A DNA stretch of 8,173 bases from Paramuribaculum sp. (lineage in GTDB: Bacteria > Bacteroidota > Bacteroidia > Bacteroidales > Muribaculaceae), in NCBI GenBank assembly GCA_029051835.1, contig JAIDKJ010000306.1, forward strand, positions 1 to 8,173, given 5' to 3'. Under the pieces are notes generated by a model. It was not told where the DNA came from. It did not search any database and saw nothing but the letters and a program-made list of their open reading frames with translations. Position numbers and translations under genes: made by a program. Below, in pieces: positions 1-7,302 of the stretch. Positions within the stretch are counted from its first letter, which is position 1, and every line of letters starts with the position of its first letter.

Positions 1-877
1 TATTCTCCCATCGCTCCAGCGCATCGAGATATTCGCGCTGTCCGTCGGGTGTCGATGTGTCATAATCAGCTTCACGCGGGCGTGTCGGCACCAACAGCTT
101 GTTCAGATCAAGTCCGAACGTCAGGTTGTGGTAATCAGCCAGCGGAAAAGTAAAGGCCGTACCCAGTCGCAGGTTTGTCGGCAGGAAAGCCGGATCATTG
201 CCATGATCATACGACACTTTCGTGCCTATATTGGAAACATTCCATCCCCACGACCACTGGCACTCATTGCGTCCGATGATCGGATAAGTAGTGTAATATC
301 CAGATATATCAGCCGAGAAAACCGACGCCCCGGTCGACAGATCGCCCGAATACGACTCAGAGAATCCGAGATCGGAATAGATGTATCTGAGCACCACTCC
401 CATCGAAAACTTTTCCGAAAGCTTGCGGGAATAACCCACATCCACCGACATCTCGTAGGGGTTAAGCGTCTGCGCCGACCCGTTAGCTGCCGATCCGGTG
501 GTCACCTCTCCGAGCGAAAAGTAGCGCAATGTCGCGCTCACGGCCTGATTGTCGTCGCGCCCGATCTTCCAGTAGCCCGAAAGATTGGCAAGGAAAATAT
601 CGTTTACGATCTTGCGGAGCCACGGAGTGTAACTGACCGATGCTCCGGCCTGACTATAGGCAAATGCGTATTTCGACGGATTCCAGAACTGCGAATTGGC
701 GTCAGGCTCGGTCGCCGCGCCAAGATCGCCCATCGAAGCGCCGCGCGCATCCGGAGCGATCGACAACGAATTGACACCGGTCTGCACCGGGTTGAAATCA
801 TTCTTATCCTGTGCGGCCGCAGGAGCCATCATGATGACGGCCATCACCGCTGCCGATATAAAATGCAAGTGATTCAT
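1..877 (-). CDS. porV: PorV, type IX secretion outer-membrane shuttle protein (3' part missing)
   Basis: This gene was read directly from the minus strand from the ATG at 877; it stays open for 292 codons and leaves the window, so the C-terminus is absent (the family is usually close to 390 residues). Residues 1-22 form a signal peptide (hydrophobic core AAVMAVIMMAP, likely cut after APAAA before QD). The mature start carries the PorV hallmarks GVNSLSIAPDARGASMGD and SQFWNPSKYAFA, then SYTPWLRKIVNDIFLA, and later NVSNIGTKVSYD, LPTNLRLGTAF and DLNKLLVPTRP. These match the FadL-like beta-barrel family PorV (LptO). In the known system PorV collects substrates carrying a C-terminal targeting domain from the Sov translocon and carries them to the PorU/PorQ/PorZ attachment complex at the cell surface. 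It is the last visible gene of a four-gene minus-strand unit. PorQ is the nearest alternative, but the motifs favour PorV. Confidence 0.93.
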   Translation of the reverse strand, partial: MNHLHFISAAVMAVIMMAPAAAQDKNDFNPVQTGVNSLSIAPDARGASMGDLGAATEPDANSQFWNPSKYAFAYSQAGASVSYTPWLRKIVNDIFLANLSGYWKIGRDDNQAVSATLRYFSLGEVTTGSAANGSAQTLNPYEMSVDVGYSRKLSEKFSMGVVLRYIYSDLGFSESYSGDLSTGASVFSADISGYYTTYPIIGRNECQWSWGWNVSNIGTKVSYDHGNDPAFLPTNLRLGTAFTFPLADYHNLTFGLDLNKLLVPTRPREADYDTSTPDGQREYLDALERWEN

Positions 878-927
878 ATAATGAATAACTTCACGGACGC
901 CATTTTATTGTGTATACCCGACGCCAT
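874..927 (-). other. possible 17-codon leader ORF coupled to porV
   Basis: In the 52-nt gap between the FAH-like gene and porV, an ATG at 927 opens a 17-codon frame (MASGIHNKMASVKLFII) whose TGA overlaps the porV start as ATGA. The frame contains a second in-frame ATG at 903, and the octamer ATGGCGTC recurs exactly 24 nt apart at these two starts. It could be a translational-coupling leader or simply chance in a short gap. No homologue is recognisable. Confidence 0.2.
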
Positions 928-929
928 TC

Positions 930-1475
930 TCACCGCACCCTTGCCGAAAGAGCCGGCTCTCCATCGATATACACCGCCAGACCATCACCGGCAGCCACGT
1001 CGACAAATCCGGGCAAGAAGGCAGCCACGATCACATCGCCGGTCTTAAGCGTAGCATACCGGCTCACAGCCGCCACAGCCTGCGGCATGGCGATATCGTC
1101 AACCTTCACCCTATGCAGCGAATCGCCGATCCCGACCTCGATCATATCGCCGTCGGGCAACCCGCGCCATGCTCCGAGCGCCATGCAGTTATCAAACAGA
1201 CCGCCTGACGCCTCGTCGCCCTCCATACCCTCAGGCACCATCTGTACGCAAGCGCAGAAAGCATCGACATAGCGCCCCACAAAGCGCGGAGCTATATCCT
1301 TGCCCAGTCGCGATATTTTGAACGCCAGCCCCACACGAGCACGCCACGACGGCGCGAAATCAGGGAGAAACAACGGTCGTCCGGCACCCACTATGGCCGA
1401 ATCCGCGATAAGTTGCATGCGGGGAGAAGTGCCCACACTGTCGCCCGGACAGCGCAAAACAGCAATAGCCTTCAT
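930..1475 (-). CDS. FAH-fold protein, probable pseudoenzyme
   Basis: A 181-residue protein related to the fumarylacetoacetate hydrolase family (hydrolases and decarboxylases of 2-oxo acids). The family signature is visible around IADSAIVGAGRPLFLPDF (residues about 23-40), KISRLGKDIAPRFVGRYVDA (about 53-72), GLFDNCMALGAW, and the C-terminal LKTGDVIV...GDGLAVYIDGE block, in the usual order. Normal members have a Glu-x-Glu metal-binding pair a few residues before the IxxLGK segment; here the equivalent stretch reads WRARVGLAFKI, so both acids appear replaced. The usual TARDLQ segment and the GTPxGVG segment are also absent (the latter is AAFLPGF here). I infer that catalysis is lost and that the fold is kept for another role. 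The start overlaps the rex stop by four bases (ATGA), which indicates translational coupling, and porV follows 52 nt downstream. From memory, an FAH-family gene also lies beside porU/porV in Porphyromonas gingivalis, which would point to an envelope or T9SS-linked role. Confidence 0.75.
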   Translation of the reverse strand: MKAIAVLRCPGDSVGTSPRMQLIADSAIVGAGRPLFLPDFAPSWRARVGLAFKISRLGKDIAPRFVGRYVDAFCACVQMVPEGMEGDEASGGLFDNCMALGAWRGLPDGDMIEVGIGDSLHRVKVDDIAMPQAVAAVSRYATLKTGDVIVAAFLPGFVDVAAGDGLAVYIDGEPALSARVR

Positions 1476-2137
1476 CGTGTCAAGTCAGGATTGTTTGCGT
1501 TTATACGATTATACATCACCGCCAGATGAGCATAAATCGACGTATTCTGTATCACTATGTTTTCAGGAGCCAGCAGACGACACGGAGTGAAATTCCACAA
1601 CGCGCTCACTCCGGCATCGATCAGGGTGTCGGCCACAGCCTGAGCCTGCTCCACCGGCACCGCTATCACGCCGATCTCGGCCTGCATATCGGCACGCACC
1701 TCCGCCACCTGCGTGATGTCAAACACCGGGACACCCGAAATTATAGTACCTATTATGGAACGCTCCACGTCAAATCCGGCCACTATATCGAGTCCGTAAC
1801 GCTGCAGTCCGGAGTCGGCTATCAGCGCCGCACCGAGCGACCCCACGCCGGCTATGACAGCATTATGCTGGCGGTCGAAGCCCAAAAAGTTGCGCAGTTC
1901 ACGCTCCAGCTCCACCACCTCGTAGCCTATGCGCGTTTTGCCGCGCACATTGACAAACGACAGATCCTTGGCCACCATCGAGGCGTCTAAGTGTATACCC
2001 CGGGCTATCGCCGTAGAGCTGACGTACGCCACCCGTCGGACCTTCAACAGACTGACATAGGCAAGATACCACGGCAGACGGCTCAGCGTCGGCTCCGGCA
2101 GCATTTCGTGGGATATAACTGTTCGCGTATCGGCCAT
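1472..2137 (-). CDS. rex: redox-sensing transcriptional repressor Rex
   Basis: A 221-residue Rex protein, a DNA-binding homodimer that senses the NADH/NAD+ ratio and represses fermentation and respiration genes until NADH binds. The N-terminal winged-helix domain (residues about 18-85) shows LSRLPWYLAYVSLL, SSTAIARGIHLDASMVAKDL and GKTRIGYEV, all typical of the family. The Rossmann NAD(H) domain follows with the glycine-rich loop GVGSLG at 97-102, a shift from the more common GAGNLG, then GFDVE and PVFDI. The C-terminal helix HLAVMYNRIN matches the domain-swapped helix of Rex. I chose the ATG at 2137, eight bases after the upstream stop; a TTG at 2149 overlapping that stop would add four residues (MISI) but is a less likely start in this phylum. 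The downstream FAH-like gene overlaps by four bases. Length is normal for the family. Confidence 0.95.
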   Translation of the reverse strand: MADTRTVISHEMLPEPTLSRLPWYLAYVSLLKVRRVAYVSSTAIARGIHLDASMVAKDLSFVNVRGKTRIGYEVVELERELRNFLGFDRQHNAVIAGVGSLGAALIADSGLQRYGLDIVAGFDVERSIIGTIISGVPVFDITQVAEVRADMQAEIGVIAVPVEQAQAVADTLIDAGVSALWNFTPCRLLAPENIVIQNTSIYAHLAVMYNRINANNPDLTR

Positions 2138-2145
2138 AATCGATA

Positions 2146-4197
2146 TCAATATGCTGTGCGGTCACTGTTTCGGCGCATGCGGCCGTTGCCCATCCTGCTG
2201 TTGCGCGTCGAACCCGCATTGCGGTTCAGCCTGCCGGACGAGTCATATTCATCATACTCATCGTCCTCCTCCTCATCGTCCCGGCCATTCACCTCTCCGG
2301 GCTTAGGCTTAGGCTTGTTTTTCTTTATGTCGAGAGGCTTCTGCGCATCGAGCGGAAGCTCATACACATTCCAGTTCTGCACCATGTCCCAACGCTGCTT
2401 CAGCGGCAGTTTCTTCGGGAAATAATACACCTCCTCGGGCTGCACTCCATCCTTAAGCGATCCGCCGTCATACATCCCGTTGCCGTTGCTGTCGATAAAC
2501 AGGCGCGCATAGTAAGTGCCTGGCAACACATGGTCAAACACCGCCTTGCCATCCTTCACAGGACGCCTGCGAAGCGGCTTGTCGGACGCCGAAAGCAGCT
2601 CCACGACAGCCGACACCGAATCAAGACCGGCCACATTGAACGTTATCGTCGAATAGTCGCTCTCCTTTCGGACGCTGAACGTCTGGCTGAACGGAGCATT
2701 GCCCTGCCGGTATATTCCCATCGCGGCAAGAGAGTCAATCTCAAGCTTGTAGGTAGCTCCCGGTTCCCATTCGTATGACGCCGCATAGTGCATCGGGCGC
2801 AACGCCTCCGCACGATCGAGCATCGGAGGCTCCACCTCCACCCACGTAGTATCGTTATCCTTCACGAGCAGATGCACCCCATTCATATCAAGCGACGCAA
2901 GCGGCTGAGAGAAAGTAAGCCCGATAGGCTGGAACACGTCGTAGACCGACGACCCGGCCATTCTTACGCTGAGGAACACAGGCTTTGGAGTCGTATCCAC
3001 CTCCTCGCCGCGCTTACGGCGATCCTCCCACTCCTTCTGCTGCTTTTTACGCTCCTGCTCCTCGCGCCGAAGCCTCTGCCGCAATCCTCTCACCATCATC
3101 TGCAGCGTATCGGTCTGCGGCGACAGCTGATCGAGCGAATCAGTGCGCAGATACGTGGCTCTCAAAGCTATCGTGTCCTGCAATATCAGCGTCGAGTCAG
3201 TCAGCCAGTATTGCAGGGTGTCGAGCGTGGCCGAACCGTTGACCACAGCCAGATCCATCAGCCGGCGGCCGGCATAAGGCCCGTTGATCACCGTCAGCTC
3301 GGGCAGAGCCTCGGCGGCCGCACCCATCTCCAGCTCTATCAGATGGCGGTCGGTCCGCTCATTCTTCACGAGATATTGAGGACGGTAATTTTCATTGAAC
3401 CACGTCAGCAACACATCGTCGGGAGCATAGACGGCAGCCGGATGCATCACTATCGAATCCGAACCATCCGATGCCTCAAGCGTATCGGCCGCCATGCCCT
3501 CGCTGACACTCGGCACAATCACTTCCGACAGAAAAGCCACATCCTCCGAGCGGTCCCAGTGATAGTCGCGGTTGTTGTCGTTGACCGCATAGACGCGATA
3601 CGACCCCGGAGCCAGATTGCGTATCGTAAACTGGCCGAGCTGATTGGTCTTCGTGATGCGGTCAAACGGGAGCGTCATGATGGCCGTATCCGACAGATTG
3701 GCATACGCGCCGACAAGCATTCCCTGAGCCGGCTCAAGATTTTCGGCACACAGCACCATGCCCGATATCTGCAGAGTGTCGATATGCGGGCCTGTCGAGA
3801 AAGCGAAGGAAAATCCGTCGATAGGATTGCCCTCGTTAAGATCGGATATCGCATCGGAAAACTCCACCGTGTAGGTAGTATTGGCCTTCATCGAGTCGCG
3901 CAGCTCCACGTCGATCCGTCGGCCGGCAGCCATGACCAGCGGCGTAGTGCGCTGCGCCGGAGATATCACCACCTTGCTCATCGGATCGGACACCTGCACG
4001 TTCTCGTCGAACAATATCGATATCTTCGACCGGCTCACATTGACTTCGCCAGGAGCCGGAGTGCTGCTAACGAACACCGGCGGATCCACATCGCGCGGAC
4101 CACCCTGCGGCCTGCCCATACTGGCACAGGCCGCCATGACTGAAGCGGCCGCAGCGGCCACGAGCCAACGCATATTATGTAGGGTCGACGGTTTCAT
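2146..4197 (-). CDS. Ig-like (Big_5) domain lipoprotein
   Basis: A 683-residue predicted lipoprotein of a family that is common in Bacteroidota and has no assigned function. Residues 1-24 form a signal with lipobox MAAC (Cys24); an alternative start at Met9 (base 4173) gives an even more standard signal. The residues after Cys (ASMGRPQGG) lack the acidic surface-export signal, so a periplasmic-facing location is more likely. Residues about 37-138 are a Big_5 Ig-like domain (VDPPVFVSSTPAPGEVNV, ILFDENVQV, ANTTYTVEFSDAI, FAFSTG). Residues about 142-230 resemble a carboxypeptidase-regulatory beta-sandwich (QLGQFTIRNLAPGSYRVYAV). A charged, probably helical segment rich in R/K/E/Q lies near 367-397. 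A second Ig-like region follows, then a calcium-loop-like DSNGNGMYDGG near 567. The tail is a run of acidic residues (DDEEEDDEYDEYD) followed by an Arg/Asn-rich end. It is the first gene of the unit that continues into rex. Confidence 0.85.
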   Translation of the reverse strand: MKPSTLHNMRWLVAAAAASVMAACASMGRPQGGPRDVDPPVFVSSTPAPGEVNVSRSKISILFDENVQVSDPMSKVVISPAQRTTPLVMAAGRRIDVELRDSMKANTTYTVEFSDAISDLNEGNPIDGFSFAFSTGPHIDTLQISGMVLCAENLEPAQGMLVGAYANLSDTAIMTLPFDRITKTNQLGQFTIRNLAPGSYRVYAVNDNNRDYHWDRSEDVAFLSEVIVPSVSEGMAADTLEASDGSDSIVMHPAAVYAPDDVLLTWFNENYRPQYLVKNERTDRHLIELEMGAAAEALPELTVINGPYAGRRLMDLAVVNGSATLDTLQYWLTDSTLILQDTIALRATYLRTDSLDQLSPQTDTLQMMVRGLRQRLRREEQERKKQQKEWEDRRKRGEEVDTTPKPVFLSVRMAGSSVYDVFQPIGLTFSQPLASLDMNGVHLLVKDNDTTWVEVEPPMLDRAEALRPMHYAASYEWEPGATYKLEIDSLAAMGIYRQGNAPFSQTFSVRKESDYSTITFNVAGLDSVSAVVELLSASDKPLRRRPVKDGKAVFDHVLPGTYYARLFIDSNGNGMYDGGSLKDGVQPEEVYYFPKKLPLKQRWDMVQNWNVYELPLDAQKPLDIKKNKPKPKPGEVNGRDDEEEDDEYDEYDSSGRLNRNAGSTRNSRMGNGRMRRNSDRTAY

Positions 4198-4214
4198 CTC
4201 TTGTCAAAACGTCG

Positions 4215-4222
4215 CAAAGGTA
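4215..4222 (-). promoter_or_regulatory. -7 element of the lipoprotein-rex-porV unit
   Basis: Read on the minus strand this is TACCTTTG, a perfect match to the Bacteroidota primary-sigma -7 consensus TAnnTTTG. It lies 17 bases before the ATG at 4197, giving a very short leader. No clear -33 TTTG is present at the expected distance, so the upstream half is degenerate. Confidence 0.6.
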
Positions 4223-4373
4223 ATAATTTTTTCCAACACCCCGCACCGTCAGCCGCTCCACGCCACAGCCGCATATCACTTTTTTAACAGTCGGATCCGC
4301 CCTAAAAACCACAATTATCAGCCTCAAGCAAAAAACGTCGCCCCACAAAGGGCTATTTCTGAAAAAAATTTGC

Positions 4374-4381
4374 GATATTTG
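4374..4381 (+). promoter_or_regulatory. tentative -7 element for pfp-manA
   Basis: GATATTTG matches TAnnTTTG at all fixed positions except the first and is followed by CA, as is common for such elements. It would place the transcript start about 45 bases before the pfp ATG, in an AT-rich patch (4355-4430) of an otherwise GC-rich intergenic region. No -33 box is evident. The 233-bp region between the divergent genes (4198-4430) holds this element and the minus-strand element at 4215-4222; I saw no further gene in it. Confidence 0.35.
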
Positions 4382-4430
4382 CACATTGAAATCTTCAACA
4401 CTACAAAAACCAATAATCGAACAATACAAT

Positions 4431-6077
4431 ATGAAGAAAAGTGCATTGCAGATAGCCCGCGCGGCTTATCAACCCAAACTGCCCGTCACCCTCACAGGCG
4501 CAGTCAAAGCCGTAGAAGGCGCACCCACTCAGTCGGTAGCCGACCAGGACGACATCAAGAAACTGTTTCCCAACACCTACGGAATGCCCGAACTTCGATT
4601 TGAGAAGAACCCCGCCCCCACCCCCGGCAAGGCATTCAACGTGGGAGTGATCCTCTCGGGCGGACAGGCTCCCGGCGGCCACAACGTAATCTGCGGCCTT
4701 TTCGACGGCATCAAGAAGATCAACAAGGACAGCCGTCTTTACGGATTCCTCATGGGTCCCGGCGGACTTGTCGACCACCAGTACAAGGAGCTGACCTCCG
4801 ACATCATCGACGAATACCGCAACACCGGCGGCTTCGACATCATCGGCTCAGGCCGCACCAAGCTCGAAAAGAAAGAGCAGTTCGACAAAGGCCTTGAGAT
4901 CCTCAAGCAGCTCGACATCAAAGCACTCGTGATCATCGGCGGCGACGACTCCAACACCAACGCCGCAGTCCTCGCCGAATACTACAAGAATATCGGCGCC
5001 GGAGTGCAGGTGATCGGCTGCCCCAAGACCATCGACGGCGACCTCAAGAACGAAGTCGTTGAGGCATCGTTCGGATTCGACACCGCCACCAAAGTCTACT
5101 CCGAGCTTATCGGCAACATACAGCGCGACTGCTTCTCGGCCAAGAAATACTGGCACTTCATCAAACTCATGGGCCGCTCAGCATCGCACATCGCCCTCGA
5201 ATGCGCCCTGCAGACACAGCCCAACGTCTGCATCATCTCCGAGGAGGTAGAGGCCAAAAACCAGACCCTTCAGGACGTGGTCGACTACATAGCCGGCATC
5301 GTTGCAGCCCGCGCCAAGCAGGGCAACAACTTCGGCACAGTCCTCATCCCCGAGGGACTCATCGAGTTCATCCCCGCCATGAAGAGCCTCATCGCCGAGC
5401 TCAACGACCTGCTCGCCAAGACACCCGACTTCGCTCAGAAGACCACTGCCGAGCAGCGTGAATTCCTCTCGGCCAACCTCTCGAAGGAGAACGCCGAGAC
5501 ATTCCTCTCGCTCCCCGAAGGCGTCGCACGCCAGCTCACACTCGACCGCGACCCCCACGGCAACGTACAGGTGTCGCTCATCGAAACCGAAAAGCTCCTC
5601 TCCGAGATGGTCGGACGCCGCCTGGCCAAGATGAAGGCCGAAGGCAGCTACGACGGCAAATTCTCTGCCCTCCACCACTTCTTCGGCTACGAAGGCCGCT
5701 GCGCCGCCCCCTCCAACTTCGACGCCGACTACTGCTACGCGCTCGGCTATAACGCCGCCTGCCTCATCAACGCAGGAGTCACCGGCTACATCTCCAGCCT
5801 CCGCAACCTCACCAAGCCCTCGGTGCAGTGGCTTGCAGGCGGTGTGCCCATCTCGATGATGTTCAACATGGAGCGTCGCCACGGTGAGATGAAGCCCGTA
5901 ATACAGAAAGCGCTCGTGCGCCTCGACGGCACACCCTTCCAGCGCTTCGCCGCCAAGCGCGACGACTGGGCCATCAACACCCAGTATGTATTCCCCGGCC
6001 CGATCCAGTATTTCGGTCCCGCCGAAGTATGCGACCAGCCCACGCTCACGCTCCACTACGAGCATCTCGACAAATAA
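4431..6077 (+). CDS. pfp: diphosphate--fructose-6-phosphate 1-phosphotransferase
   Basis: A 548-residue PPi-dependent phosphofructokinase of the long (plant/Bacteroides-like) type. It reversibly phosphorylates fructose-6-phosphate to fructose-1,6-bisphosphate in the cytoplasm, using pyrophosphate instead of ATP. The ATG at 4431 gives [18 protein letters not shown], which matches the start of the Bacteroides enzyme; an upstream TTG at 4386 in the same frame would add 15 residues and is unlikely. Visible motifs are GGQAPGGHN (77-85), GPGG (109-112), [10 protein letters not shown] (170-179), [10 protein letters not shown] (198-207) and MGRSASH (247-253). The second Asp of GGDD (173) and the Lys of PKTIDGD (199) are the residues that mark PPi rather than ATP use in this family, and the TIDGD Asp is the catalytic base region. 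Codons end mostly in C, suggesting high expression. manA follows after 36 nt with no terminator between. Confidence 0.96.
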   Translation: MKKSALQIARAAYQPKLPVTLTGAVKAVEGAPTQSVADQDDIKKLFPNTYGMPELRFEKNPAPTPGKAFNVGVILSGGQAPGGHNVICGLFDGIKKINKDSRLYGFLMGPGGLVDHQYKELTSDIIDEYRNTGGFDIIGSGRTKLEKKEQFDKGLEILKQLDIKALVIIGGDDSNTNAAVLAEYYKNIGAGVQVIGCPKTIDGDLKNEVVEASFGFDTATKVYSELIGNIQRDCFSAKKYWHFIKLMGRSASHIALECALQTQPNVCIISEEVEAKNQTLQDVVDYIAGIVAARAKQGNNFGTVLIPEGLIEFIPAMKSLIAELNDLLAKTPDFAQKTTAEQREFLSANLSKENAETFLSLPEGVARQLTLDRDPHGNVQVSLIETEKLLSEMVGRRLAKMKAEGSYDGKFSALHHFFGYEGRCAAPSNFDADYCYALGYNAACLINAGVTGYISSLRNLTKPSVQWLAGGVPISMMFNMERRHGEMKPVIQKALVRLDGTPFQRFAAKRDDWAINTQYVFPGPIQYFGPAEVCDQPTLTLHYEHLDK

Positions 6078-6113
6078 TCTCTAACGACAAAACCGCCAAA
6101 GCCCTGTCTTGAC

Positions 6114-7091
6114 ATGGACAACGTCAACATTCCACGCGTGAAATTCCCGCCGGGACTGAAAAGCGTGGTGTGGGGCGGCGAAAAGATAGCCCCGTTCAAA
6201 GGGATCGTCACCGACCAGAAAAACATCGGCGAAAGCTGGGAGATATCAGGCGTCAAAGGCAACGAGTCCGTTGTAGTCAACGGACCCGATGCCGGCCTGA
6301 CCCTGACCCAGATGATCGAGAAATACGGAGCCGACCTCGTAGGCCGGCACGTCTACCAGCGGTTTGGCAACACATTCCCGCTGCTCATCAAGATCATCGA
6401 CGCCGCCGGCGACCTCTCGCTGCAGGTGCACCCCGACGACCAGCTCGCCCAGCGCCGCCACAACTCCCTCGGCAAGACCGAGATGTGGTATATCGTCGAC
6501 ACCGAGCCCGAAGCAGCTATCGTGAGCGGACTCTCGGCAGAGATCACCCCCGACGAGTATGCCGCCCGCGTGGCCGACAACACGCTGCTCGACGTAGTGG
6601 CCCACCACACCTCACACCCCGGCGACGTGTTCTTCCTCCCCGCAGGACGCATACACGCCATCGGAGCGGGCAACCTGCTCGTGGAGGTGCAGGAGACATC
6701 CGACGTCACCTACCGTATCTACGACTACGGACGTGTCGACGCCGCCACCGGAAAGCCGCGCCAGCTCCATGTCGAAGAGGCCAAGGAAGCGATCGACTAC
6801 AAGGTATATCCGTCCTACACCACTGCGCCGACCGATCTGGGCAACGGCATCGAAGAGCTCGTGCAGTGCGACCACTTCACCGTCTACGCCCTGACGATTG
6901 ACGGCGAGCACATATTCCGTCCGATCGTCGACTCCTTCTCCACACTGACATGTATCGAAGGAGAGATGACCGTGTCGGACTCCAACGGCAGCAGCGTCAG
7001 CCTCCGCCGCGGCGAGAGCGTGCTCATACCCGCCTACTACAAAGAATTCGTAATCAACGGCAAGGGACGCATCATCGACGCCCACAGCTGA
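6114..7091 (+). CDS. manA: class I mannose-6-phosphate isomerase
   Basis: A 325-residue zinc-dependent isomerase that interconverts mannose-6-phosphate and fructose-6-phosphate, feeding mannose into glycolysis or supplying GDP-mannose/fucose synthesis for surface glycans. The cupin-fold zinc ligands are all visible: Gln104 and His106 in LQVHPDD, Glu123 in KTEMWY, and His181 in GRIHAIGAG. The N-terminal KSVVWGG, GESWEIS and RFGNTFPLLIKIIDA segments and the TYRIYDYGR segment are typical of the short bacterial form, and length is normal. The start at 6114 fits the family. It lies 36 nt behind pfp and both share fructose-6-phosphate, so cotranscription is likely; a strong hairpin follows 25 nt after the stop. 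Confidence 0.95.
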   Translation: MDNVNIPRVKFPPGLKSVVWGGEKIAPFKGIVTDQKNIGESWEISGVKGNESVVVNGPDAGLTLTQMIEKYGADLVGRHVYQRFGNTFPLLIKIIDAAGDLSLQVHPDDQLAQRRHNSLGKTEMWYIVDTEPEAAIVSGLSAEITPDEYAARVADNTLLDVVAHHTSHPGDVFFLPAGRIHAIGAGNLLVEVQETSDVTYRIYDYGRVDAATGKPRQLHVEEAKEAIDYKVYPSYTTAPTDLGNGIEELVQCDHFTVYALTIDGEHIFRPIVDSFSTLTCIEGEMTVSDSNGSSVSLRRGESVLIPAYYKEFVINGKGRIIDAHS

Positions 7092-7116
7092 CCGCCTCCC
7101 GAGGCAACACCATTTT

Positions 7117-7168
7117 AAGGACACCGTGTCAGAATGTCACCCCATCCTGACACGGCGTCCTTATTTTC
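7117..7168 (+). terminator. intrinsic terminator of pfp-manA
   Basis: A 16-base arm at 7117-7132 pairs with 7147-7162 with a single A/C mismatch (AAGGACaCCGTGTCAG against CTGACACGGcGTCCTT), leaving a 14-base loop, followed by a T-rich stretch TTATTTT (7161-7167). A small perfect hairpin GCCTC-CC-GAGGC (7094-7105) sits just before it. Position right after the manA stop fits rho-independent termination. Confidence 0.85.
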
Positions 7169-7194
7169 ATCCGTATGGCAACTGAAGCCACCGG

Positions 7195-7233
7195 AAGCCG
7201 ACACAAGCCGACACAAGCCGACACAAGCCGACA
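7195..7233 (+). repeat. 10-bp direct tandem repeat upstream of the sigma gene
   Basis: The decamer ACACAAGCCG is present in three perfect head-to-tail copies at 7201-7230, with partial copies on both sides, giving about 3.9 units with no mismatch. It lies between the manA terminator and the promoter of the ECF sigma gene and ends four bases before the putative -33 box. It is not coding in any frame that I would support. Confidence 0.9.
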
Positions 7234-7236
7234 GCC

Positions 7237-7268
7237 GTTGGCCGCGACGGATTTTTTGCTTAACTTTG
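7237..7268 (+). promoter_or_regulatory. promoter of the ECF sigma gene
   Basis: TAACTTTG at 7261-7268 matches the Bacteroidota -7 consensus TAnnTTTG perfectly. GTTG at 7237-7240, 20 bases upstream, is a three-of-four match to the -33 TTTG at normal spacing. The transcript would start near 7274, about 30 bases ahead of the GTG at 7303. The element suggests housekeeping-sigma transcription rather than pure autoregulation. Confidence 0.65.
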
Positions 7269-7302
7269 CGGCGATCATTCATCATCATCCACCATCCCGA
7301 CC

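Noticed and set aside
128..1048. A 306-codon plus-strand frame across porV and its upstream gap
   Set aside because: The minus strand over 128-877 encodes an unmistakable PorV and over 930-1048 the end of the FAH-like protein; the plus frame is Arg/His-rich noise.
2226..2290. Pyrimidine-rich TCATCC/TCCTCC tract resembling a microsatellite
   Set aside because: It is not a regular repeat; it is the antisense view of the acidic Asp/Glu tail of the lipoprotein.
2788..4143. A 451-codon open frame on the plus strand opposite the lipoprotein gene
   Set aside because: It is Arg/His/Gln-rich without domains, and lies wholly antisense to a gene with clear family motifs; long antisense frames are expected at this base composition.
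4275..4290. Possible Rex operator (minus strand CTGTTAAAAAAGTGA) between the divergent units
   Set aside because: Only one half resembles the known operator (TGTTAA); the second half matches poorly, so the palindrome is not supported.
5178..6065. A 295-codon open frame on the minus strand opposite pfp
   Set aside because: It arises from the C-ending codon pattern of pfp, which removes stop codons on the other strand; the translation is Val/Glu/Gly-biased with no recognisable fold.
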